Shown here: positions 21,075 through 31,154 of the stretch, one piece after another
Position numbering within the stretch: the stretch's first letter is position 1
Layout: each line of letters opens with the position of its first letter
NCBI GenBank assembly: GCA_024721275.1
Contig: JAMPIX010000001.1
Coordinates: 124,001-188,000, forward strand
Origin: Mycoplasma sp.
GTDB taxonomy: Bacteria; Bacillota_I; Bacilli_A; Mycoplasmatales; Metamycoplasmataceae
DNA: 64,000 nucleotides
Direction of reading: 5' to 3'
Notes under the pieces: model-generated
What the model was told of the DNA's origin: nothing
The model's database searches: none
What the model saw: the letters and a program-made list of their open reading frames with translations, nothing else
Translations under genes and position numbers: made by a program

Positions 21075-22298
21075 ATGGAATCTTTTAGTAATTTAGCTAA
21101 AATAATATTATTAATTGCTTTAATTTTATTAGTCTGTTTATCAGCATTTTTTTCTAGTGCAGAAACTGCTTATACATCAATTACAAAAATTCAAATAGAA
21201 AGACTTAAAAAAATTAAGCCAAAAAAAATAAAGACAATAAGCAAACATATTAATTCTTTTGGATGAACCTTATCAACTATATTAATAGGAAATACGCTGG
21301 TTAACATCGCAGCATCTACATTAATTTCTTTAATTTTATCATCATATATAAATGCAGGTGATGCAGCAATTATTGGAACACTTACTCTAACTCCTGTAAT
21401 TGTTATATTTGGTGAGTTACTACCTAAAATTTTTGCTAAAAAGCATCCATTAGGTTATTTATTAAAAATTGCGTATTTAATAAATATATTAAACATACTT
21501 TTTATGCCTTTCACTTTTTGAATGAGAAATATGGTTAATAAATCAAGTGTAACAATTACTGAAAAAGATATGCATAGTGTTTTTGATATTGCTGTTTCTG
21601 AGGGAGTAATTGAATATAAAGAATCTCTATTGGCAAAGAATGCATTAAATTTTGATTCAATAAAAGTAAAAAAAGCTATGCATGATAGAGAAAAAGTAAT
21701 TTTCGTCAATGATAATATTTCTAAGAAGAAATTGATAGATGTTTTTATTGAAACTGGTAGATCAAGAATTCCTGTGCTTAATGATAAATCAAAAGTTATC
21801 GGAGTAATAACATTAAAGGATGCAATGATATGAAAAACAAACAATTCTCTTATTGATGTTATGAGGAAACCTTTCATTGTTTATGATTATGAAATAATTT
21901 CATCTGTTCTTGAAAAAATGCAAAGAGCATCAGAGCATTTAGGAATTGTTTATGATGAAAATAAAAATTTTATTGGAATAGTTACATTAGAAGATATTAT
22001 TGAAGAACTTGTTGGGGAAATATATGATGAAACAGATTCTGTTGGAAATATTTCTGAAATAGGATTAAATATTTTTTCTGCAACTGGAGATTCTGATGTA
22101 AGAAATTTATTTAGACATTATTTAGAAATGGATATTGATGTTTTTAAATTTAAAACAATTACAAATTGATTAAAAGAAGAAACTGGGAAAAGAATTAAAA
22201 AAGGCTTTACATATATCTATAATGAAAAAATTAAATTTGAAGTAATTTCAAATAGTAGAAAAAATGGAGTAAATTTAGAAATTACGGTAAAAAAATAA
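21075..22298 (+). CDS. CNNM/CBS-domain membrane protein (CorC/hemolysin-like)
   Basis: 407 residues. Four hydrophobic segments in the DUF21/CNNM part (about 8-29, 65-90, 97-115, 130-150; FFSSAETAYTSI is the family hallmark), then two CBS domains (about 205-265 and 270-330) and a C-terminal CorC/HlyC domain (about 335-405). Members are Mg2+/Co2+ transport proteins regulated by nucleotide binding to the CBS pair; the hemolysin label is historical. ATG immediately follows the dnaC stop with zero spacing. TGA Trp codons include 21264, 21520 and 21831. An AT-only run follows the stop but has no convincing terminator. Confidence 0.9.
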
Positions 22299-22347
22299 AA
22301 TTTTTTATTTTTTTTTAATATAATTTGATAAGCATGGATGTATTAAT

Positions 22348-23313
22348 GTGAGTTTTATAAGAGAAGCATATTGAAATAGAAAACAATGGTTAAATATAAT
22401 TATTTTGATTATTGCTTCTTTTACTTATACTTTCGGATTACTTACATTTTTACAACCTGCAGGTTTATTTACAACGGGGCTTGCTGTTATTCCTCAATTA
22501 ATAGTTTATGCTACTTCATTATCTGATACATGAATATTACCTATGTATTTTGCATTAAATATTCCATTAGTAATTTTTAGTTTTTGAAAGATTGGTAAAA
22601 AATTTGCTGTCAACACAACTATATTTTTATTATTCCAATTAATGTTTTCATTAATATTTACAGAATTTACTTCTTTAACTTCATGAAACCCTTTACAAAG
22701 TCCACTTGATTCAGTAGGTAGAGTTTCAGATCAAACATATAAAATTGTACTTAATTCTATAATGGCAGCATTATTCATGGGAACAGGAATTTCATTTTCA
22801 TTTCTTGCTGGTGGTTGTACAGGTGGAACAGATGTTATAACAATGTATTATTCAAAAAGAAAAAGAATAAGTATTGGAAAAATGTCAAGAACAATTGCAT
22901 TAATAATTGTTTTCTTAGCTATTACAATATTACAAATAGGAATTGAGAAAAATTCATTTAAAGAAACTTATTTAGGAGTTAGAACATCGTTAACTGTTTT
23001 ATATATAGTAATTTCATCAGCAATCATTAATTTAATATTCCCTGTATTTAAAAAAGTTAATTTAATTATTTCATCAACAAAATATAAAGACATTCAAAAT
23101 TATTTAATTAAAGAAAAATATCGTCATGCATGACTTTTAACAAAAGCTGTTGGTGGTTATAGTAAAAAAGAGAATATTAGAATTGAGACAATTCTTTATT
23201 GAGTTAATACAAGAAGGCTTATAAATCAAATACATACAATTGATCCTAATGCATGGATTAGTGTGCATCCTATAGTCGATATAAAGGGAAAATTAACTCC
23301 AGAAATAGATTAA
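22348..23313 (+). CDS. YitT-family membrane protein (DUF161/DUF2179)
   Basis: 321 residues from GTG 22348, chosen because no in-frame ATG precedes the first membrane segment. It has about five hydrophobic segments (first near 18-38; others include IPLVIFSFW and FLAGGCTGGTDVI), the glycine-rich AGGCTGGTD signature of the YitT family, and a C-terminal soluble DUF2179 domain (about 245-321). The function of YitT proteins is not established. Several TGA Trp codons are present (22372, 22531, 22585, 22681, 23131) alongside TGG. The TAA stop shares the palindrome TTAA with the stop of convergent trpS (4-bp overlap). A TATAAT (22318-22323) lies about 25 nt upstream. Confidence 0.88.
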
Positions 23314-24299
23314 AATCCCATTTTATTCATAATAATTTTTAAATTTTGGTTAGCGACAATGCTAGCTTTTTTTGCACCTTTTTCTGCAATTTCATCAATT
23401 TGCTCTAAAGCTGATTTAAATTTACTTTGAATACTTTCTAAGAAATCACAAACAACATCAGCTACTTCTTTTTTAAACTCTCCATAATTATGATTAGAAA
23501 ATTGTTTTACTGATTCTTCAATAGTTTTGTTTGTTAATGATGAATATATTGTTAATAAGTTTTTAATTCCCATTTTTTCATCTGATAAATAAACTTTATT
23601 TTCTGAATCGGTTTTTGCAGACATTATTTTTTTTCTTGCTACATTTATATCATCAAGTAATCCGATATATGATTTAGGTTGTTTAGATGATTTAGACATC
23701 TTTGCACTAGGATCTGTTAATGACATTATTTTTGATCCTATTTTTGGTGAAAAGAATTGAGGAATATTTAATGAATCTATTTTATATTTCTTTTTAATTC
23801 TCTTGGCTATATTTTGTGTTAATTCTAAATGTTGTTTTTGATCAGCACCAACTGGAACAATTTTCGGATTGTATAACAAAATATCTGCAGCCATTAATGT
23901 TGGATATATAAAAAGCCCTGTTGGAATTTTCAAAGTTCCATTTGTTTGAACTTCAACTTTTTGAGATTTATCTTTAAACTGCGTCATTCTTTCAAGTTCA
24001 CCCATACTTGTATTAGTCATTGCTATATAACCAAGTTGTGAATGTGCAGCAACATCAGATTGATAAAATAAAGTAACTTTATTTATATCTAGACCACAAG
24101 CTATATAAAGAGCCATTATATTTCTTTTATTTTCATTAAGTGTTTTTGGGTCAATAGGCAATGTTATTGCATGTAAATCAGCAACAAAAATATACATTTC
24201 ATATTCATCTTGAAATTTTATAAAATTCTTTATTGCTCCAATGTAATTTCCTAATGTCAAATTACCTGTTGCTGTAATACCACTAACTAATTTTTCCAT
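23310..24299 (-). CDS. trpS: Tryptophan--tRNA ligase
   Basis: 329 residues, normal length. The class I signature appears as TLGN (15-18) and KMSKS is intact (200-204); GADQKQHLELTQNIA is the typical tryptophan-pocket region. It must charge tRNA-Trp species reading both UGG and UGA in this organism. The protein itself contains no Trp, which removes dependence on the UGA reassignment for its own synthesis; this is an observation only. GGAG at 24312-24315 (minus strand) is a good ribosome site. Convergent with yitT (4-bp overlap). Confidence 0.97.
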   Translation of the reverse strand: MEKLVSGITATGNLTLGNYIGAIKNFIKFQDEYEMYIFVADLHAITLPIDPKTLNENKRNIMALYIACGLDINKVTLFYQSDVAAHSQLGYIAMTNTSMGELERMTQFKDKSQKVEVQTNGTLKIPTGLFIYPTLMAADILLYNPKIVPVGADQKQHLELTQNIAKRIKKKYKIDSLNIPQFFSPKIGSKIMSLTDPSAKMSKSSKQPKSYIGLLDDINVARKKIMSAKTDSENKVYLSDEKMGIKNLLTIYSSLTNKTIEESVKQFSNHNYGEFKKEVADVVCDFLESIQSKFKSALEQIDEIAEKGAKKASIVANQNLKIIMNKMGF

Positions 24300-24335
24300 A
24301 AATATTAAAATCTCCTATTCTTTTACTTATTATAA

Positions 24336-24344
24336 TGATATACT
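24336..24344 (+). promoter_or_regulatory. Extended -10 for spx, predicted leaderless
   Basis: TGATATACT with the hexamer at 24339-24344. Six bases follow before ATG 24351, so transcription would begin at or within a base or two of the start codon. No Shine-Dalgarno is present. Confidence 0.55.
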
Positions 24345-24350
24345 AATATT

Positions 24351-24830
24351 ATGATAACAGTTTATGTAACAACATCATGTAAATCATGTAAGAAGGCGAT
24401 TGAGTTCCTAAAAGAAAATAATATTTCTTATATAGAAAAGAATTTATTTTTCTCTGTTTTAGATATCAATGAGCTTAAGAAAATGCTTAAATACACAGAG
24501 GATGGCTTTGATTCTATAATCTCAAAGAGATCAAATGTTTATGAGGAAATTGATTTTGATTTCAATGATTTAACTATGAATGAAGCTTCAGATTTCATTA
24601 TAAAAAATCCTTCAATTTTAAAAAGACCAATAATTATTGATGACGAAAGAGGTAATATGGAAATCGGTTATAACGTTGACGGAATTAGAATCTTTTTACC
24701 ATCTAAAAAAGAATTTTCTATTAATACTGATAGAGTTACAAATATCGATAATGATGTTGAAGTTGCAAAAGAAATTTATGAATTATCTAAAAAGCAAAAA
24801 GATTGCGATGATGAAGATGGAGATTGTTAA
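24351..24830 (+). CDS. spx: Spx/ArsC-family transcriptional regulator
   Basis: 159 residues. Thioredoxin-like ArsC fold with redox motif CKSC (residues 10-13) in the usual Spx position and the C-terminal KRPIIID...GYNVDGIRIFLP. Spx binds the RNA polymerase alpha C-terminal domain and controls disulfide-stress genes in Firmicutes. The C-terminus is extended by an acidic tail CDDEDGDC with two further cysteines, which is unusual. No TGA codon. Predicted leaderless from the extended -10 just upstream. The EIIB-like gene starts 10 nt later. Confidence 0.9.
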   Translation: MITVYVTTSCKSCKKAIEFLKENNISYIEKNLFFSVLDINELKKMLKYTEDGFDSIISKRSNVYEEIDFDFNDLTMNEASDFIIKNPSILKRPIIIDDERGNMEIGYNVDGIRIFLPSKKEFSINTDRVTNIDNDVEVAKEIYELSKKQKDCDDEDGDC

Positions 24831-24840
24831 ATAACTAAAA

Positions 24841-25203
24841 ATGTCTATTAAAGATAAATTAATATTAATTTTTCTAACAATAATTACGCTGGGGATAATT
24901 TGATTTTTTATTTGACCTAAAAAAACAAACAAAACAAACGATAAACTTTCAGTTTCTAAAAAAATCCCTTTTAATATGAATAAATTAATTGAATATATTG
25001 GTAATGATAATATAAATTCAGTTTCTGCTACACATTCAAAAGTAAAGATTGGATTAATAGATTCTAAAAAAATTCAAAAAGATGAAATTAAAAAGCTTAA
25101 TAGTGTTTCAGGAATGTTTATTACATCAACAAGCATCACATTGATTGTTGGTAATTCAGCAAAATTAATAGAAGAACATATTCTTAATTTACTTCGTAAA
25201 TAG
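24841..25203 (+). CDS. Membrane-anchored PTS EIIB-like protein lacking the phospho-cysteine
   Basis: 120 residues. One N-terminal membrane segment (about 7-29) with two TGA Trp codons (24901, 24913), a linker, then a domain (about 46-119) with the glucose-type EIIB pattern: LIEYIGNDNINSVSATHSKVKIGL, NSVSGMFI, and a final helix. Active EIIB has a Cys at the ACxxR/LR position; here the stretch reads SATHSKV, so the phosphoryl-accepting Cys and the following Arg are missing. It therefore cannot be a normal phosphotransfer subunit and may be a sensor or scaffold. M. genitalium carries a comparable orphan EIIB-like gene near spx. Its 3' end overlaps the convergent rnjA by 20 bp. Confidence 0.78.
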
Positions 25204-26851
25204 TTGTTAAAATTGTTGGTTCTCTTCTTTTTGTTTTATAGAAGTAATTTAATAGTCTTTCTCTTAAGATTTTCTTAAGGTCTATTTGTTTTCAATCATT
25301 ATGATTATTTATAAAATAAAGAGTAGTTCCATAAACTAATTTTTTAATTTCTAAAAGTAATTCTTTATTTTCTTTTGCATAGAATGTCCCTCTTGAAATA
25401 ATCTTTGGTCTACCTACTATTTTTTTATCTTTTCTGTTTATAGAAATAGCAACACCTGCAAAACCATTAATTCCTAGTTTTTCTCTTTCTTTAATTGTGC
25501 TAACTGTAGATTCAGAAATAACTTTACTATCAATATATAATGGTCCAGAATTAATTTCTTCATTTGTTTTTCTTGCAACATTTTTTACAAGCTCAATAAC
25601 ATCACCATTTTTAATAATGATAACATTTTCCTCTTTAACACCTGCCTCAACAGCTGTAACACCATGTGCAATTGACATTCTTAATTCACCATGATATGGA
25701 ACGAAAAATTTTGGCTTCATTAATTCGAAAGTTTTCATATGTTCATCATGATAAGCATGACCAGATGTATGAAAAATTCCATCAATTTTATTTTCTTTAA
25801 TAATAGCTCCTAATTTATAAAGTCTATTAATCATTTCTTCAATTCTAATTCTATTCCCTGGAATAGGAGAAGAAGAGAAAACAATTTTATCTCCTGGTTT
25901 AATTTTAATTTTAGGATTTTTATCAAATGAAATTCTATTTAGAGCCGCCATTTCTTCTCCCTGGCTACCAGTACAAAGTAAAACAGAATCTTTTTTATCA
26001 TATTTATCTATTTTTTTACTATCAATTAATACACCATCAGGAACATTCAAATAACCAATTTTAACAGCTATATCAACTCCCCTTTTCATTGATCTACCAA
26101 AAGTAAATACTTTTTTACCTAATTTAGCAGCAAGCTCAATAATCGCATTTACTCTTGTTAAGTTTGAAGCAAATGTTGTTAATATAAAAAGACCTTCAGT
26201 GCTTGTCATTTCTTTCTCTATATCTTTTAAAATATCTATTTCAGTTGGTGAATGAGGAGAAAGCATTGCATTTGTTGAGTCAGATATTAAAATATCTACT
26301 CCTTCATTTCCTATTTGTTCCATTCTAGAAAAATCTGTTTTATTACCAATAGGAGTATAATCAAATCTAAAATCTCCAGTATCAACAATTGTTCCATTAG
26401 GTGTTTTTATTCTTATTCCGAAAGAATCTGGAATTGAATGTTGTGTTGTATAAAAATCAACTACCATATGTTTAGATTTAACAACAGTATCTAAAACTAT
26501 TTCATTAATTGTGTGTTTTGATTGAACATCATGTTCCTTAAATTTATTTTCTAAATAATGTATTCCTAATTTTGGAATATATATATCTTTTATATGAACT
26601 TGTTTTAATAAATATGGAATACCACCGATGTGATCTTCATGAGCATGTGTTATTAAAAGTGCTTTAATTTTATGTTGATTTTCTTTTAAATATGTGTAAT
26701 CTGGAATAATACCATCTATTCCGCTTAATCAACTTTCTGGAAATTTTATACCAGCATCTATAATGAATATTTCGTAATCATATTCAATTACAATGGTAGT
26801 TTTACCAATCTCTTGCATTCCACCTAATGCAAATAATCTTGTGGGTTTCAT
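25184..26851 (-). CDS. rnjA: Ribonuclease J (catalytic J1 type)
   Basis: 555 residues, usual length. Metallo-beta-lactamase motif HAHEDH at residues 69-74, the motif III His in TQHSIPD, the motif IV Asp in TGDFRFD, then SGHAYHDEH in the beta-CASP part and PYHGE near residue 370. All metal ligands are present, so it is an active 5'-3' exo/endoribonuclease central to mRNA decay and rRNA maturation. TGA Trp codons include one near 26731 and one at 25292-25294, after which the protein runs on for about 35 residues to TAA 25184-25186. Transcribed behind def with a 77-nt gap. Its 3' end overlaps the EIIB-like gene by 20 bp. Confidence 0.96.
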
Positions 26852-26928
26852 AGTCTCTTCTTTCTAATTAATCTTCTTGAATTTAATAAAATATTATTAA
26901 AAATAATTATACAAACATTTAATATGAA

Positions 26929-27453
26929 TTATACAAAAATTGCATTATCTTTTTCTTCTCATCTATTATTCTTGTTAATTCTATCAATAAATAGAGTTCC
27001 ATTTAAATGATCTAATTCATGTTGAACAACAATTGCATCATATCCAATAAAACTTTTAACAATTATTTTCTTTTCAAAATAAGAGTAAGCTTCTATTATT
27101 ATTTTATATTTTCTATAAACATATCCGTTTTCTACATCATCATTAACTGATAAACATCCTTCACCAGCTTTAATCGCAACTAACTGATTAGATGTTGCAA
27201 TAACTTTTGGATTTATAAAAACATCTCTTGTACTATTTTCATCATTATTTATATAAAAAATATTTCAAGGTCTTCCAACTTGTGGAGCTGCTATTCCAAC
27301 CCCTGCTCTTTTATCACTTTCTTCTTTTTGACTATCATCAATTCATTCAATCATGAATTCAATAGCATCAATAACTTCTTGCTTCATGTTGTTTATATCA
27401 ACGTTAACACATTTTTTTCTCAATCTTGTATCTGGTAATTTTACTATATCCAT
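26929..27453 (-). CDS. def: Peptide deformylase
   Basis: 174 residues. The three family motifs are present: GVGIAAPQVG, EGCLS (metal-binding Cys) and QHELDHLNG (metal-binding His pair with catalytic Glu). It removes the N-formyl group from nascent proteins. In-frame TGA Trp codons lie in EFMIEW, GRPW and NNRW. Start is ATG 27453, the only start giving the expected N-terminus MDIVKLPDTRLRKK. Divergent from rsmD; the 32-nt gap between the two starts must hold both promoters. Confidence 0.96.
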
Positions 27454-27470
27454 ATTATTAATATTATAAA

Positions 27471-27479
27471 TGTTAAAAT
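27471..27479 (+). promoter_or_regulatory. Extended -10 for rsmD, predicted leaderless
   Basis: TGTTAAAAT with the hexamer at 27474-27479; six bases separate it from ATG 27486. No Shine-Dalgarno is present. It lies in the 32-bp gap shared with divergent def. Confidence 0.55.
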
Positions 27480-27485
27480 ATAAAT

Positions 27486-28028
27486 ATGAGAATAATATCT
27501 GGAAAATATAGAAATAGAAAAATTAATTACCCACCTGCTGAAATTGCAAGACCGACAATTGATAGAATTAGAGAATCAATTTTTTCAATTTTGCATAATA
27601 AAGTTGAAGGTGCATTAGTTGTAGATTTATTTTCCGGATCTGGTTCAATGGGAATTGAAGCCATATCGAGAGGAGCAACGAAGGGATATTTTATTGATAT
27701 TAATCCAAAATCAATAAAAATAATAAATGAAAACGTTTCAGAATTAGGTATTACGAATTGCGAAATTTTTAGGGGAAGTTATGAAACTTTTTTAAGAACA
27801 AAAAGAGGTTCAAAGTTTGATTTATTTTTTTTAGATCCGCCTTTCGATGAGAGTGAATTGTATTTTGATGCTCTTAAAAAAATCGAAGAAAATGATTTAT
27901 TAAAACAAAATGGATTAATTATTATTGAAAAATCAGTTAATACAAGTATCTCTATCCCTAAATCTTTTACAATACAAAGAGAAAAAACATATGGAACAAT
28001 TCACATTTTAATATTAAGTAATATATAA
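27486..28028 (+). CDS. rsmD: 16S rRNA (guanine(966)-N(2))-methyltransferase RsmD
   Basis: 180 residues. It begins MRIISGKYRNRKI, the RsmD start, with the SAM-binding loop VDLFSGSGSMGIEA (about 44-57) and catalytic DPPF (about 118-121). It methylates G966 of 16S rRNA in the 30S subunit. No TGA codon. gmk follows after 16 nt, starting the rsmD-gmk-PP2C-kinase-rsgA-rpe run. Confidence 0.95.
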   Translation: MRIISGKYRNRKINYPPAEIARPTIDRIRESIFSILHNKVEGALVVDLFSGSGSMGIEAISRGATKGYFIDINPKSIKIINENVSELGITNCEIFRGSYETFLRTKRGSKFDLFFLDPPFDESELYFDALKKIEENDLLKQNGLIIIEKSVNTSISIPKSFTIQREKTYGTIHILILSNI

Positions 28029-28044
28029 TATTAAATAATAAAAT

Positions 28045-28611
28045 ATGAAAAACAAAATAATAGTTTTTACTGGACCATCAGGCGTTGGTAAAGCAACAGT
28101 GGAAAAAATAATAATGAAAGACAATGATTTACCATTGGATTTTTCAGTTTCTGCTACTACAAGAAACCCTAGAAAAGGTGAAATAGATGGTAAATCTTAT
28201 CACTTTATAAAAAAAGAAGAATTTGATGTAATGATAAAAAATAATGAGCTATTAGAATGATCTAATCACTTTGAAAATAAGTATGGAACATTAAAATCCG
28301 AAATTACAAGAATTCATTCTAATGGGAAAATTCCATTACTTGAAATTGAAACAAATGGAGCTTTACAAATATTTAAGAATTATGATAACGATAAAATAAT
28401 TTCAATTTTTCTAGATCCGCCAACATTGAATGATTTAGAGAAAAGAATAAAAAATAGAAATTCAGAAACTGAAGAACAAATCAATAATAGATTAAAAAAA
28501 GCAAAAGAAGAAATGAAGCTTAAAAATTTATTTAATTATGTAGTTACAAATGAAATTCCTGAAGAAACTGCTGCAAAAATAAAAGAAATAATTTTAAAAG
28601 AAGTGTATTAA
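28045..28611 (+). CDS. gmk: Guanylate kinase
   Basis: 188 residues. P-loop GPSGVGKAT (residues 10-18), where the usual Ser/Thr after GK is replaced by Ala-Thr; SATTRNPRKGEIDGKSYHF is the GMP-binding segment. It converts GMP and ATP to GDP and ADP. One TGA Trp codon (28258) in LLEWSNHF, where LLEWA is canonical. The Ala after GK is unusual but known in some P-loop variants. Only 1 nt separates its stop from the PP2C start. Confidence 0.95.
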
Positions 28612-28612
28612 T

Positions 28613-29356
28613 ATGAAAAATTGAGTAGTTAAGACAGATGTTGGATTAGTTAGAGAAACAAATCAAGATTATGCAAAAGTTTTTGAAAATAAAGATGTTA
28701 CTTTTGCAATTCTTTGTGATGGAATGGGTGGTCATTCTGGTGGAGAAATCGCATCAAAAGTTACTATTGATCAATTTGAAAAAGAATTTAAAAAAACAAT
28801 CTTTTCTCCTAAAATGAACTTTATTGATTTTTTTAAGTCAGGATTAAAAAGTACAAAAAGAGCAATGATGAAAAAAGCTCAAAAAAATAAAATACTTTTA
28901 GATATGGGAACTACATTAACTGCTGCTTTAATTTTTAAAGAAAAAGCAATTGTTTTCAATATCGGTGATTCAAGAACATATTACTTTAATGGAAACTTAA
29001 ATCAAATAACTACAGATCAGAATTTAAGAAATTATTATATTAGAGAGCAAAATCTTTCTGAAACTGAAGCTTCAAAAGTTTGAGGTGCTTCAGCCTTAAC
29101 TTCAGCATTAGGTCCTAAAAAACATACATCAGTTGAATGATTTGAAGTTAAATTTAATAGTCTTGCAAAATATATGATTTTAACTTCTGATGGAATACAT
29201 GATTTTATTTTAAAATCTAGATTCACTACTATTATTTCAAATAATAAGAATACAATAGAAGAAAAAGCTACTAACTTACTTGCAGAAGCTATGGCAGGTG
29301 ATTCTTCTGATAATTTAACAACAATAATTGTTGAGGTAAATAAAAATGCCAATTAA
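28613..29356 (+). CDS. PP2C-type Ser/Thr protein phosphatase
   Basis: 247 residues. The PPM metal-binding motifs are present: KTDVGLVRETNQD (about 7-19), CDGMGGHSGGE (about 36-46), the GDSR motif in FNIGDSRTYYF (about 122-132) and DNLTTIIVEV near the end. It removes phosphates put on by the kinase encoded next door and acts in the cytoplasm. Start ATG 28613 lies 1 nt after the gmk stop. The 3' end overlaps the kinase start by 11 nt. TGA Trp codons at 28622, 29081 and 29138. Confidence 0.93.
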
Positions 29357-30323
29357 TCTTCCGCCGCAATATGAAATTATTAGAAAAATAGATGAAGGTG
29401 GAATGGCCAGAGTTTATTTAGCAAGAGATAAGAAAAATGGTCAACTTGTAGCAATAAAAACACTTTTATCATCAAAAGATGATGTAATTTCAAAGAAACG
29501 TTTTTTAAATGAAATGAAATTGATGTTAAAAATACAATGTAATAATGTTGTTAAAATATATGATTTCGAAAATTCTTTGAGTAGAAAATTCATAGTAATG
29601 GAATACATCGAAGGTGAAACTTTAAGAGATTATATAAAATATAGATCATCTCTTTCTCCGCCAGAAGCTGTTAGAATTGCAAAGCAATTAGCTATTGGAT
29701 TACAAGCTATGCATACAGAAGGAATAATACATAGAGATATAAAATCTCAAAATGTTATGATTGCTGAAAAAGATGGAACTGCAAAATTAATTGATTTAGG
29801 TATTGCTATAAATGAAGAATCAGTTAGATTAACAAAACAAAATCATTTAATCGGATCTGTTCAATATATTGCTCCAGAATTATCTTCAGGTTCTCCACCT
29901 AGTGAACAAACAGATATATATGCTTTAGGAATATTGTTTTATGAAATGTTAATTGGAGAAGTTCCTTTTGGAGGAGATCAAAAACAAATATTAAAGGCTC
30001 ACTTAAATTCAGATATTGAACCAGTTAATAATATTGCTAGTCATATATCTCAATCTGTTGCAAATGTTGTTGCAAAGTCAACAGCAAAAAATCCTATCCA
30101 TAGATATAAAAATGCAAGTGAAATGTTTAATGATTTAAGTACAGTTTTAGATGATAGAAGATTAAATGAACCTACATATAATCCAATTAAAGGAACATCA
30201 ACACAAGAAAAAAATAAATTTATTGCTTTCATGTCATCGAAATTTGGATATTTGTCAATGGTTCTAGTATTACTTTTAATAATAATAATTATTTTACTTC
30301 TTGGAGTGTTTAAACTTTTATAA
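29346..30323 (+). CDS. Membrane-anchored Ser/Thr protein kinase (PrkC-like, no PASTA)
   Basis: 325 residues. Hanks-type kinase: glycine loop IDEGGMARVY, Lys38 in VAIK, catalytic HRD (130-132), and DLG (151-153) replacing DFG. A single C-terminal membrane segment spans about 300-325 and the protein ends there, so the extracellular PASTA repeats that sense peptidoglycan in Firmicutes are missing, as fits a wall-less cell. It pairs with the PP2C phosphatase (11-nt overlap). No TGA codon. rsgA begins directly after its stop. Confidence 0.94.
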   Translation: MPINLPPQYEIIRKIDEGGMARVYLARDKKNGQLVAIKTLLSSKDDVISKKRFLNEMKLMLKIQCNNVVKIYDFENSLSRKFIVMEYIEGETLRDYIKYRSSLSPPEAVRIAKQLAIGLQAMHTEGIIHRDIKSQNVMIAEKDGTAKLIDLGIAINEESVRLTKQNHLIGSVQYIAPELSSGSPPSEQTDIYALGILFYEMLIGEVPFGGDQKQILKAHLNSDIEPVNNIASHISQSVANVVAKSTAKNPIHRYKNASEMFNDLSTVLDDRRLNEPTYNPIKGTSTQEKNKFIAFMSSKFGYLSMVLVLLLIIIIILLLGVFKLL

Positions 30324-31154
30324 ATGATAGGAATTATTTATAAAGTAAACTCTGGATTTTACTATGTTAAAGGAAAAGAAAATAAAAAAGATTACACATT
30401 AAAATTAAGTGGCATTTTACGTGATAAAAAAATATTTCCAAGAGTTGGTGATGAAATAATTTTTAACGAAGGAATGGTATTAAAAGAACTTATTGAACCG
30501 AAAAATTATTTAATTAGACCAAAAGTATCAAATGTAGATCAAGTTGTAATAATAAATTCTATAGATCAACCAAAATATAATGATTTTATTTTAGTTAAAT
30601 TATTATCAATAATTGAATATCAAGATATAACTCCTATAATTGTTTTTTCAAAGTCAGATTTAAATGATAAATTTGTAGACAACTACAATAATTTTGGTTA
30701 TAAAACAATTAAAATTTCTAATCAAACTGGTGAAGGAATAAATGAATTAATGAAAGCTCTTGTAAATAAGAGGAGTGTTTTTACAGGGCAATCCGGAGCT
30801 GGTAAAACATCAACTATAAATTCAATAACTAATCAGAAATTAGAAACTCAAGAAATTTCGAGATCTTTAGGGAGAGGTAAGACAACAACAAGAATTACTG
30901 AAATGTTTGAATATAATGGTGCTGAAATAATTGATACACCAGGATTTTCTGTTTTTGAAGTAAATTTAGATAAAAATGAATTATCAAAATCATTTCAATT
31001 GTTTAAAAAAGAATCTGTTCATTGTAAGTTTACAAATTGCCTGCATTACAAGGAAGAAGATTGTAGAATCAAGGATTTATTAGAGAAAAATAAAATTTCT
31101 AAAACAATTTATAATAATTATATAAGGCTTATAAAGGAGTTATCAAATGAATAA
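30324..31154 (+). CDS. rsgA: Ribosome small-subunit GTPase RsgA
   Basis: 276 residues. Circularly permuted GTPase: N-terminal OB fold (about 1-65), G4 FSKSD (108-112) before G1 GQSGAGKT (155-162), G3 DTPG, and a C-terminal zinc site with Cys-His ligands (CKFTNCLHYKEEDC). It acts in late 30S maturation. The ATG follows the kinase stop with no gap; the stop overlaps rpe by 8 nt. No TGA codon. Confidence 0.95.
   Translation: MIGIIYKVNSGFYYVKGKENKKDYTLKLSGILRDKKIFPRVGDEIIFNEGMVLKELIEPKNYLIRPKVSNVDQVVIINSIDQPKYNDFILVKLLSIIEYQDITPIIVFSKSDLNDKFVDNYNNFGYKTIKISNQTGEGINELMKALVNKRSVFTGQSGAGKTSTINSITNQKLETQEISRSLGRGKTTTRITEMFEYNGAEIIDTPGFSVFEVNLDKNELSKSFQLFKKESVHCKFTNCLHYKEEDCRIKDLLEKNKISKTIYNNYIRLIKELSNE

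Noticed and set aside
22283-22316. Possible terminator after the CNNM gene
   Set aside because: A and T runs can pair, but the stem would be A-T only with no defined loop; too weak to call.
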